From positions 744,001 through 808,000 of the forward strand of contig NW_012236518.1 of assembly GCF_000787575.1 (NCBI RefSeq): DNA of 64,000 nt, read 5' to 3'. Shown here piece by piece: positions 21,502 to 31,728 of the stretch (positions within the stretch are counted from its first letter, which is position 1; every line of letters begins with the position of its first letter). A program made the translations under genes and the position numbers. This stretch comes from Acytostelium subglobosum LB1. Lineage: Eukaryota > Evosea > Eumycetozoa > Acytosteliales > Acytosteliaceae. The notes beneath the pieces are model-generated. The model saw only the letters and a program-made list of their open reading frames with translations. It was not told where the DNA came from and did not search any database.

Positions 21502-24500
21502 GTCGTGTCAGGTGATTGGTTGATTGATTGATTGATATTGAATGAATGAATGAATTAAGGATATGCTCGAGTCTCGAGTTGGTGTAGTTTGATTGATTGA
21601 TTGAATTATTGATGGTGTAGTTGTAGTAATTGTTGAATTGATGGTTATTGTATGTTACTCTCTCAGCGCGGATGGGGAATGATACAAATGATGTAATTGA
21701 TTACATGTGAATCTTTGACAAAGAATGATTAATTGTAATGATGATGATGATGATCAAAGAGTTTGTTTGAGTAGTTGTGTATAAGCCGGCTGTAGTTGTT
21801 GTTGTTGGTATTGGTTGATTGATTGGTTGATTGGATGGTTGGATATGGATGGATGGATTGTTGTCCAAGAGTGTGGAAAAGGAGAGTGGTAGTAGGTAGT
21901 GGTTAATTAGTATTAGTATCACCAGGTATATATATATTATCATCAACATCATCATCAGTCATTGGAGAGAGTGTGGCATTGTCGTATTTGTGATGGCGAG
22001 GCGTGGAGTGGCAAGGGCGTGGAGTTGAGTTGAGTGTAGAGGAGATGGAGATGGAGTGAATGAATGATGGGAGAAATATTGGAAATGTGATCAACATGTT
22101 GGATTGGACGCGTCGTCCATTGCAAAGGATATAAGTAGTAGATGAGGGCAAGTGAGGTCCAATTCGAGTGAGTGTGTTTGAAGTTGAGCGAGTTACATCA
22201 CATGATGGAAACAAAAAAGGTGTTTGTTTGTTTGTTTGTTTGTTCGTTGTTGCGATATCTTGGTAGGTGGTCCAAGCGATGAGGAGACTAGTCTAGCACC
22301 TACACCCCCGACACCTTGGATTGGTGGCAGGGTGGCAGGTGGCACTGCCCATCACATCAATCATTCATTCATTAGATAATAATAGCTTCCACACTTCCAC
22401 ACACACAAACACACTCAACAACAAGCTGCAAACGACAACAGGCCCCTACCTGGTTAGGTCAGATGTTTGTTTGGTTGTTGTTTGTTTGATTGATGGTTGG
22501 TGTTGGTGTTGTTGAGATGAGTAAGTGAGGTGAGGTAAAATGGGTCCAAAGGTGAGGTAAACTTGAGAGTTTAAACTTTCATACACACAAGTTGTTGTTG
22601 TTGATGGTTGATTGATTGATTGATTGATTGAACATCTGATGAATGGATGAATGGATGCATTGGTATGAGAGGAGAGAGAAGGTAGTAGCCTTGGTGATTG
22701 ATGGTATTTACATCGTTTGTGATAAATGTGATGCTTAAATGAATGAGGAGGCGCGCGCAATTGCAAACTTTGTAGATTGGTGGTGTTGTTGTTTGTGAAC
22801 ATGAACACACACTCTTTGACAAACAAACAAACAAACAAACATTTGTTGTTGATCAAGTGAAGTGAGCTGGTCCAGATGGACCATTGATCATTGATCATTA
22901 TCAGCTGATGATTGATCATCACATCACACTTGTATACACGAGTAGTTGTTGGAGGATATACCCGACATCCATACCAAGTGGGCATGGAAAGGGCATATAT
23001 ATTATTTACATTAAGTGTATAGTGTATGATTGTTTGTTTGTTTGGTTGATTGATTGATTACAATATAATATGAATATATATAATAAATCTAAATACAAAT
23101 CCAATTATTATTATTATTATGATAAATAACTGGAAGGAAAATGAATTTAAAGATTGTGATGTTGATGATGATGGCGAAGATGGAATGTGAAGTGTAGATA
23201 TGCTTTGAAGTCGTTGTTGGGCACTGGATCGTGATATTGTCATGTTCGCATCGCATCGTGTTGTTGGTGGCCATATGCAACTGTTTGGTTGGTGATGGGC
23301 TGGATGTTTATGTGTGTGTTGTTGACAGACCTGGAGAACTTGTCATCAAGGGTGGTCATTAATGCCATGGTTGGCTAACCAATCAGGCCGGCCGGCCATC
23401 ATATTATTAATTGGACCGAGGAGGACACACGCACATACGCACAACACAAGAGGGTGACTATAACAAAGAAAGGGTGCATGGGAGGTGCAGGGAGGATGGT
23501 CATGTACATAGACTGGGTCCTTGTCATCAAAATGATGTTGGCGCGTAAGTTTATGGACAAGCACACACAAGGCGCGACGTCCCAAAATAGTGATCGTATG
23601 CCTTCTGTGGGGGTGTGATATACCAAAAAGAGTGGATTGCAAATTCAAAAAACCAATTAATTAAACTCGATACACGGCTCACACTTCGCGGTGATGTGGT
23701 AGTGGTGTCAAAGTGTCGGTGAAGTGCTCGAGTGTTGTGGGTGGTGTGACAGTGTGGTGCCCTTTAATTTGCCGCGCCAAACATTCAGTAAGTCAGTCGA
23801 CAGAAATACCCTTCTGAATGTCTCTTTGCAAAGAATGAATGAATCAATGAAAGGTTTGGCAGATATACAGGTGTACAGATAAACAGATATATAAGGACAC
23901 GAACCATCATTGAACATCATACGATGTTGAACGATCATTCCTGAATGAATGATGGAGTGATGTGAATGAATGATGTGGAATGAATGAGTAATGTTGAATG
24001 ATTGTGATGGAGAATGAGAGTGTAGGTGGCGAAGGGGAGTAAATTGAGTATTACCTTTGAACGTTTAATGAGTCCTTCTTTCAACCTGTATTCTACTGAT
24101 GCTGCTGTTGCTAATACTACTGTTGATGTATGATATATATATATATTGTATTGTATTGTATTGTTATGTATTTTTTAAGGTATTGTTCAGTAATGTAACA
24201 AAGAAGAAGACGAGTGGATTGTGTATGATTGAATTGAATTGAATTGAATGACACTCGTTGTCGTCGCGTCAGATGATGGATATGTTGTGTTTATGTTTGT
24301 GTCGGTAGTGTTTATAAGTGTGGAGTGAGTGAGTGAGTAAGTGTGTCAATGACAAGAAAAGGTCGCAGAGTGTTGTTGTGTTTGCAAAGTAGATCAAAGT
24401 TAGTGTGTGTCGTACGATAAAGGTAACAAAGGCAGCAAGCAAGAAGGCAAAAATATAAAATAAGAAATGTTTGTTTGTTTGTTTGTTGGTGTTGTTTCTT

Positions 24501-25700
24501 GTATTGTTGTTGTTGTTGATGTTGTTATTCAAAATGAGTTTGTTTGAATATGTGATTCCGCCGCCGAATACTGCTGTTGGTAACTGAAACAAACAACTTT
24601 AAACTTGCAAGTTAGAAAGTAGATATGTGTGAATAATTGATTGATTGAATGAATTGGTTGGTTAGTTTGTTGAATGAAAGATGAAGAATGAAAGAGAGGC
24701 AGGTTGATTGATTATGTTGATTATTATGGATGGATGAATGCGCAATGTGGAAGAAAAAGTAAGGTATCCAACTGGATTAGATTGTTGTGGTGTCCTGTCG
24801 ATTTTTTTGATGTTGATGATCAATCACCTGATTCAAAGTGTGTGTGTGTCATCAGCATAAATTCAAATTGTTATTGTCGATAAACCCAAATGAGGGTTTG
24901 ATCTGCAGCCAGACAGGCCCAGCCAACACGCAACGGAACAAGCAACGGACATGTCCTTGTATGACATTGTGGCGCCTTGCCCCTTTCTCCACCACACACC
25001 AAACAAATCAAGATCGCCATCATACAGACAGGACCAAATGATAGGTGGTTGTGGAGGTGATAAAGGGTCAGCTGACGTCCGTCCTATCTCTCTGCAACTC
25101 GCTCTCACTCTCTCTGTTGTAATGCAAAGGTCGGTCCCAATACAAACGTGTGATCACCTTGTATTGTGTGTGTTTTGATCATGTTACATAGTGCATGTTA
25201 TGTGAATCCAGTTGTATTGTAAAAGTTGTCAGGTCAGTCAGTTGTTATTGTTGAAGTTAATGAATCAGCGGGGTAATAAAGTCTAGATGACCAAGCTCGA
25301 TAGTAGACCCGCCATCAAGGCCTCAAAGATACTATTAATGGAATTCTAGAAATGATTGACCTTCATCAAACACACTTGTATTGATGTTCATTCATTCATT
25401 CCTTCATCCAACCACACCCTTTTACTCAACAAGATAGATAGATAGTTTGATGACTGACTTGTTAGGTTGACGTCATCCAGCCACAAAACAACATAACCAG
25501 ATCTTTAAGAGGTCGATCGAACCCTTCATCAACAACACCATCGATAGACCTGACACATCATCATCATCATCATCAACATATGTTGACACAAACTAGATAC
25601 ATCACCTATTGAATCTCTAGAACCCAATTCAACAACAATGTCAATAACTACTACCAGAGAGCACTGACAGCCAAACAAGTGTTCATTGATCTTACTCTCT
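21502..25700. other. 4.2 kb gene-free region upstream of cdc25
   Basis: No protein with recognisable domains is encoded on either strand; open frames here are low-complexity. From 21.5 to about 24.8 kb the + strand is T/G-rich (TTG, TGATTGATTGA, GTTTGTTTG), so the cdc25 sense strand is A/C-rich, the composition of sense leaders in this window. At about 24.84 kb this switches to A/C-rich on +. A long cdc25 leader or upstream intron up to about 3.3 kb is inferred. Local structures: interlocked inverted repeats at 22263-22320, a TGATCA cluster at 22883-22918, and nested palindromes at 23353-23417. Confidence 0.55.
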
Positions 25701-25790
25701 CACCAGACAGCGATGATGATCACATTAGGATGGTACAGTGTATAATGGGAAGCATAGGGATCTGGAAATTTCGAAGTTTTTGAAAGACAT

Positions 25791-26103
25791 CTATGCCATC
25801 CTCTGGAAGGCAAAGTAGAAGTGATTGTAGGGTTGGTCTGTGCAGGAGTTGCCACAAAGAGTGCAGTCAGCGTCTGCTCTCATATGATTGATCGGGAGAG
25901 TATGGGAGAAGAACCTGAAGAGGGCGTTGCGTGAAGAAGGTCCTCTCAGGGTGCTGATGACCTTGAAGATGTCTGGGAGCTTGAGGCCGTGGAAGACACT
26001 GAGCTGCCATTGACCCTCGGTCAGTCTGATTGCGCCATACTTTGCCTTCCAGAGGATGGACATGACTGGCGAGAGGCGTCCGATGAGGCGGATCCTCCAG
26101 GAA
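25791..26103 (-). mobile_element. LINE ORF C-terminal fragment (zinc-knuckle end of RT ORF)
   Basis: A minus-strand frame reads IRLIGRLSPVMSILWKAK, then a hydrophobic segment and LRGPSSRNALFRFFSHTLPIN, then CTLCGNSCTDQPYNHFYFAF. This is the C-x2-C...H-x-F arrangement found at the C-terminus of many non-LTR retrotransposon ORFs (zf-RVT-like). It is about 100 codons long, cut at both ends, and starts right beside an A17 tract (26102-26118) near tRNA-Arg. It is a dead fragment. Its reading direction is away from tRNA-Arg, opposite to the relic at 15.6-15.9 kb. Confidence 0.6.
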
Positions 26104-26118
26104 AAAAAAAAAAAAAAA
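26102..26118 (-). terminator. T17 tract (minus strand) downstream of tRNA-Arg
   Basis: A run of 17 A on +, so 17 T downstream of the minus-strand tRNA-Arg; shorter T runs (TTTTCTCTTTTC) lie between. Adequate as Pol III terminator. It could equally be the A-tail of a + strand retroelement. Confidence 0.6.
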
Positions 26119-26140
26119 GTAAGAAAAGAGAAAAGCTATT

Positions 26141-26212
26141 TGAGTGATGCAGGGATCGAACCTGCGACCTATTGGTTCGTAGCCAATCGCACTTCCACTG
26201 TGCTAAACACCC
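26141..26212 (-). tRNA. tRNA-Arg (ACG)
   Basis: 72 nt on the minus strand. Anticodon ACG (complement at 26178-26180) in the loop CTACGAA; T arm GCAGGTTCGATCCCTGC; D arm TAGCACAGTGGAAGTGC. The acceptor GGGTGTT/ATCACTC has one G-U and one T-T mismatch (sixth pair), unusual but tolerable. No intron. Confidence 0.88.
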
Positions 26213-26507
26213 TTATAATCTGAAATTGATCATTGTCCATATTTGAGCTGATTTTGCAGCTCGAGTTTTTTTTGCTCTAAGATCCCTTTAGTGTTTAGGA
26301 CCGTGGAAGTCATTGAACCAAAATTTCCAGCTTCTATATTCGTTGTTTATTCAATCCAGGACCCAGTTCCATTTTTCAGTTACGTTTTAAAAAGCTTTAA
26401 AGTAGGACTTCAAACCTCCAAACTACTGATGGTCGATCAGGAAACTAATTTAGTGAAATTATTTATTATTATTATTTTTAGGATGTCCAAATAGATAGGA
26501 GATATCA

Positions 26508-28432
26508 TTAACGACCCCAGAATCCGAAAAGACCCTTTGATGTTGCCTTCTTTCTGGCCTCTAGTGATGGGAATTGACATTGGTTAAAGGCCAGATCGAA
26601 AAAGAGTGGCTTTGTTGGGACTGGCTGCAGAGGTGGACAGTCGACCAAACGCTTCTCGGCCAAGAAACCAGTATCAAAGTTGTCCAGTCCGCTGATGAGA
26701 TCCTGCTGCTGGCCCTCGCTCTTGGCGCCACCACCACCGCCAATTGATTGAAGTGACAGCTCGCTCATCTGTTTCTTCAGTCCGTCGTCGCTTGATATCT
26801 GCTGGATAAAGGCATTGGCGTGAACCTGTGATTTGACACTGGCTCCACCCGCCTCCAACTGTTGGACGGTCTTGAGCACCTCGGCAAGGTTGGGCTTGTT
26901 GGCCAGGGTCTTCTTGGCTGCTGCCAAGATGGTTTGTGAGCGCTCCAGTGTGGCCATTGACTCGGACCACTTCTTGGTGCCGGCCAAGCACACAGAGATG
27001 TAGTGCAGACGGGCCGCACGCACCACCTGCAGTTGAGCGTCCAGTGTGGGGTCTGGACGTGTCTCATTGCGGTTCTCGATCATCTTACCAAACACCTTGA
27101 CCTGGTTGGTGTAGATGCGAACGACGTCACGGTAGGTCACCTTTGACTTTTTGATCTTGACGATGCCCTGGTCGCGAGCGGCACCAGACTCTAGAACCTC
27201 GAGATAGGCGTTCAGGAGAGCCTGGTTTCTTTTGTACAGTTGGGAGAACTTCTGATAGGTGATGTATGCCAGCAGGGCCTTGAGATCAGCCTCCTCATTC
27301 TCTGACTTTACAGTCTTGGTGGTGATGTTTGAACGGACAATGTTGACCACTTCATTCCTGACAATGACCTCGGCGTCCAAAAGGTGCTTGACAATCTTCT
27401 CGTACATCTGGAAGGCCTCCTCTGCTACCTTTATACTGCTCTGCTCCTTGACCAATTGATCCTGTGCCACCAGGCGTTCTCTGACCTTCTCCGACGACAC
27501 TCTCACCTGTCTTGAGCGCCACGAGATTGTGGACATTGGTGCGGCGCCACCACTCGAGGTGCTGGTCGCACCGGTTGATTTGATGGAGGATACCAGTGGG
27601 TCGGTTCTGGCCTTGGCGGCAGCTGCCACCTTGGGTGGGACAGTGCTCGATGCTGAACCGCCATCGAGATTACGAAGATTGTACATGCAGTATCTGATGG
27701 TTGGCTCGGCATCTTCGACGCGGTGTGTGTAAAGATCGCGCAGGGTGGGCGTTCCATGTGCAGCCATCTCCTCGTACAGCGTCTTTGAGACGATGATCTC
27801 CTCCAGTGCCTCGAGCCACTGCTGATGTGACATAAAGTTGGCACTCTTTATAAATGATGCGTAGGCGGTCGCCTCTACCTGCGTATAGGCATCAGCAACC
27901 TCTTTGCAGAAACGTTCCAGCTGAGCGGCGTGAACGGCTGCCTTGGCAAATCTAGAGTTCATGTGAACCTTGAGTCTTGGTGCGTCCTGCTGCTCATAGT
28001 CATTCTTCAAGGCGTTGGCGTAGGCCCATGCTCTCTCTGTCTTTATCAACACAATGAGCAGATATCTAAAGTCGATGATATTCTTTGAGTCGTTAAGCTT
28101 GGCTATATAGTTCTTCTTGCCAATATGCTTCTTTAGTGTACTTCTGACACGACCCAATCTTCTCGTGCAATACTGTCTGTATCGAGTGTAGTCCTTTTGT
28201 CTAAGACCATTCTGTATTTGAGATGTTTGAGCAATATTCAATACTATATAGTATTGTTAGTTTAAGGTTATTATTAATGATGATTAAACTAAAGGATCAT
28301 ACCATCGAGTGAGAACTTTGTATGTGGAGCAATGATTGGTACTGAACCAGTGCTTGTGTTGATTGATGTAGTATCAGTGGTCGATGATACTGTTGTTGTT
28401 GTTGTATCCTGTGGTTGATTAGTTGATGCCAT
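26508..28432 (-). CDS. srp68: Signal recognition particle subunit SRP68 (2 exons)
   Basis: Exons 28432-28303 and 28243-26508 encode 621 aa. After a Thr-rich 40-residue leader comes the RNA-binding N-terminus: NGLRQKDYTRYRQYCTRRLGRVRSTLKK, FRYLLIVLIKTERAWAYA, and AQLERFCKEV, closely following animal SRP68. The middle contains IRYCMYNL and WRSRQVRVSSEKVR, and the tail has the SRP72-binding block with PVPTKPLFFDLAFNQCQFPSL and the final GLFGFWGR. SRP68 pairs with SRP72 on 7S RNA and is needed for translocation of secretory proteins at the ER. Divergent from pex3 with a 256 bp shared promoter region. Confidence in identity is very high; the short first exon is supported by the LDVLNIAQTSQ match across the junction. 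Confidence 0.93.
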
Positions 28433-28688
28433 TACTATATATATATAATATAGAATCAAACGAGTGATATAATATGTATATCTGTAATAATATATATTAT
28501 GATGTGTGAACAATAAACAAGTTGAAGGGTAATGAGTGATTGATCATTGATCGTGTGTGTGAAGGTGACCCACCACACAATCAAAGTCAAACAAAGTTGA
28601 AACAAAGTCAACCAAGAATGAATTTTTTGTTGAGATTCACTTTTAATCAATTTAGTTAGAAGAGATAATTAGTTATATATATGTAATA
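28433..28688. promoter_or_regulatory. Bidirectional promoter region of srp68 and pex3
   Basis: 256 bp between divergent start codons. AT-rich, with TATATATATAATATA at 28436-28452 next to srp68 and TTATATATATGTAA at 28673-28686 next to pex3. A compact shared promoter is inferred from position alone; no factor site was recognised. Confidence 0.5.
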
Positions 28689-30080
28689 ATGTCATCTTAT
28701 GCTTGGTCATTGATAAAGTTTGTTGAAGACTCTGTATTTAAGGTATCATTCGATATCTATGCATCGTTAAGAAACAATCATATCGAACAAGCTATAGAGG
28801 CAGTATCCGAATCATCGGATCTAAGTACAAGGACAAAGATTAAAGATGCTCTGTTCAATTCACTGAGGCTTGCCGCCAACAATAAGATGAACATATTCTT
28901 GTTGTCCGTTGGTGGTGGCGCAGCCTACATGTATCACTCATCATCACAACAACAAAAGAAAGCAGAGATGCAGTTGACAGAAGAACGGTATGTTGTTGTT
29001 GTTGTTGTTGTTGTTCATTGAGATAGAGATAGAGATGGAGATATGCTAACAAATATATAAATATATAAGAATATCAACATTCTTTAATAATACTCAAGCT
29101 ACATGTGATCAAACTACCATCTTGTTCCTCAAGCAGAACCTTGAGGATAAGCTAAACAGCGCCATATCATCACCAACTACTGCAGAGATTAGGTCAGCAC
29201 CACCTGAACAAAGACATCAGTTGATGGATCAACTAAAGATAGCAAGTAAGTGAATGAATGAATGGAATGGTTCAACAAAGACTAACAATAACATTTATTA
29301 GCTTATACCAAATTATTGGCTACACTATATATAATGCCTCTATTGTTGTTATTCATTAGAGTTCAGATCAACTTGGTTGGACGATACTGTTACCTGGACA
29401 GAATACTTTGCCAAACAACAACTGGCGCATCAGCCGACAGTGACTCTCAAACAGACAGTCGCCCCATCGACATGGAGACTGAGAACCGTTTCTTCTCAAT
29501 CTCAAAGATCATCATTGAGAAGCGCTTTGATGAGTTTGTACAGACAATCAATGAGCAGGTCACCTGCGTATTACAAGAGTATGTAGTTAGAAGAGTGTGG
29601 CGGCAAGGTACACAGTCATTAACCTCATAGATGTGATGATTCATCAGTTATAGGATCGATCAACAGGTAGACTACGAGGAGTTGTTAAAGATCTTTGTAA
29701 AGATTAGATCAAAGTTTGAGAACAAGCAGGTGTTATCATCGTTGGACAATGCCGATTGTTTAACCAGGTATCTGATGCCAGACAATGACGAGTACTATGA
29801 CTCATTGTTGTTGAACGAGGCCAAGAACATATTCGAGAACAGAAAGTTCAACGATGTGATACAGGAGAGCATCAATTGTACATTCAGGATCTTCTACGAC
29901 ATGCTGAGGAACGAGATTGGCCAGCAGCGAGTGCACATAATCTCGTTGGTGCCAAGGTTGATCAAACTGTTGGACCAACTGATCAAGAACGACTTGGACA
30001 GTACTGTTGGCCAGATTGTTGCACAGACCGAAAGCATCAATCGTTGCAACAGAGAGATACTTACAAACAATGCAGTTTGA
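28689..30080 (+). CDS. pex3: Peroxisomal biogenesis factor 3 (4 exons)
   Basis: Exons 28689-28987, 29070-29245, 29302-29578, 29654-30080 encode 392 aa. Signatures: a hydrophobic stretch near residues 75-85 (MNIFLLSVGGGAAYMY), then STFFNNTQATCDQTTILFL, the second hydrophobic block TLYIMPLLLLFIRVQINLVGRYCYLD that mirrors the PEX3 RVQLNIIGGYIYLD motif, LTRYLMPD and a C-terminal helical domain. PEX3 is the peroxisomal/ER membrane receptor for PEX19, needed for insertion of peroxisomal membrane proteins. The first hydrophobic segment lies further in than in animal PEX3, behind an extension of about 70 residues. All splice junctions keep frame. A GTTGTTGTT run opens intron 1. Confidence 0.85.
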
Positions 30081-30172
30081 ATGATAAAGTAGTAGGATTA
30101 ATCAATCTGTACATTAGATGATCTGGACCAATCGTGTCCAGTGTTTGTGATCACTTTCCATTTATTGATGTA

Positions 30173-31361
30173 TCACAGTTGGCCATTCATTGATTGTTCG
30201 ACCGACTTGCCTTCATTTTTCTTTGCTTGGATACCAGCTATATTGAAGTGATCGAATGATGATATACTATTGTAAAGGAATAGATTGGGAACGTCGTCGT
30301 CCTCATCAGTATCACTGCTTTCCTCTACTTCTTGTATAAGTATTGTTGATTCTCCAGCTGCATCTGCAGAGGATGATGATGATTGTTGTAGTTGTTGACT
30401 GAGTGAACCATATCCTTGTTGCTGAGATAAGCTATATCTTTGACTTCCACGACCTGTTGGTACCTTTTTGAATCTCTTCGACTTCTTTTTCTTATAGTAT
30501 CTACAGTATAGTAGTAGAGCCAGTACCAGTAATAAGAATACCAATACAATACCCATGGACATTAATAAATAATCATCATCCATTCCATTTCCAACTGTTA
30601 CATAGACCTCCTGTGTAAAGTTCTGGCCTTCCATTGGCAACTCATCAGAGTATACCAGTTGTACTGAACATGGATTCAGTGTAAAGTCATCATGTAAATC
30701 TCTAGAGAGAGACGAGTGATTGGTTTGATTGATTAGGTTTGTAAGTGTGAGTGGAGTGTGTGTGATCAGTTTGATGAGTGATCGAATCCACAGATATATA
30801 CAACGATCAGTCAATCAATCACCTCATCGTACATACATTTTTAAAGCGTTGATATAAAACTTAATACCAGTAACATATTGTCCAGTGTTTGTAATCTCTG
30901 TTGTACAAGGACAGTTATCATCTTTACTGTTGGCGAATAGTATCTCATTCTCGAATATAGTCTGGAGTCCAGTGGCATTGGTTATAATACATGGAAATGA
31001 GTATAGTTTCTGGTTATCCATAAAGTCAATACTACTCCAATTTCCATATTGTTGTTGTTCTCTACAATGCATACTGGCATTCTATTTATATCTACATAGT
31101 AAGTATATAAACTTTCAAACATCACGCTTAATCCTTATCCTATCTAACCAGTTTACATACAGGGTACTTGTCATGTGGATCGAATATAAGTTGAGGAAAA
31201 GGTACTGGTGATGACTCTGATGGATATGCTGGATTGAGTTCTACAAAGCCATTGAAGTATCGACCTGTGTTCTTTACATTGGTGCAGTCATTAGGACCTT
31301 GTGAGTAAACAACTCCAATGTATGTTAACAAGGTGATTATGATTATTAGTTTACTCCTCAT
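30173..31361 (-). CDS. Type I membrane protein, unidentified (3 exons)
   Basis: Exons 31361-31161, 31081-30837, 30701-30173 give 324 aa. It begins with a clear signal peptide (MRSKLIIIITLLTYIGVVYSQG). The ectodomain is about 170 residues with six or more Cys and several N-glycosylation sequons (NASM, NWSS, NATG, NFTQ). One membrane span follows (YLLMSMGIVLVFLLLVLALLLY), then a strongly basic stop-transfer stretch (KKKKSKRFKK) and a cytoplasmic tail of about 110 residues with Ser/Gln runs, two Tyr-based sequences (YSLS, YGSL) that could be sorting signals, and an acidic cluster (SDTDEDDD). I do not recognise the family. Tail-to-tail with pex3, 92 bp apart. Confidence 0.7.
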
Positions 31362-31728
31362 ACTAATAATCTAAATGTTTGTATATATAATTATGTATAT
31401 CTATCTGTATCAAGTAATATATCTTAATTAAGATACAAGCGACCATTGGTTGTTTCAAAACACAATGGTGGGCCTCCGAAAAAGATAAGATATTTTGCAA
31501 AACAGAGTACCCCAAGATATTTTAAAAAGACTTCCATCTTTAGCCAAGATTGGGAACGACGCCAACATCCCAGAGTAATAATTGGATGACCATCCATCCC
31601 TGGTTACCAACGAGTTGAATCAACCAACGAATGGATGGACGGACCCACTGGGAGGGAGAAATCACCGCCTCACATTGTACATGATGCAAAGGAAGGGGAG
31701 TGAACCAATCACTCACTTTAGTGATTTA
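31362..31728. other. Spacer upstream of the type I membrane protein gene
   Basis: 367 bp holding the presumed promoter of the membrane protein gene (AT-rich near 31380-31430) and the 3' flank of the PH-domain gene. No RNA gene or repeat was recognised. Confidence 0.5.

Noticed and set aside
22600-22635. CRISPR-like array from TGATTGATTGATTGA repeats
   Set aside because: These are contiguous tetranucleotide microsatellites without unique spacers, widespread in this eukaryotic window.
22446-22985. 179-codon minus-strand open frame upstream of cdc25
   Set aside because: Low-complexity composition (Ser/Thr/Asn/Gln from TTG/TGA repeats), no domain, no splice context. At most an upstream ORF in the cdc25 leader.
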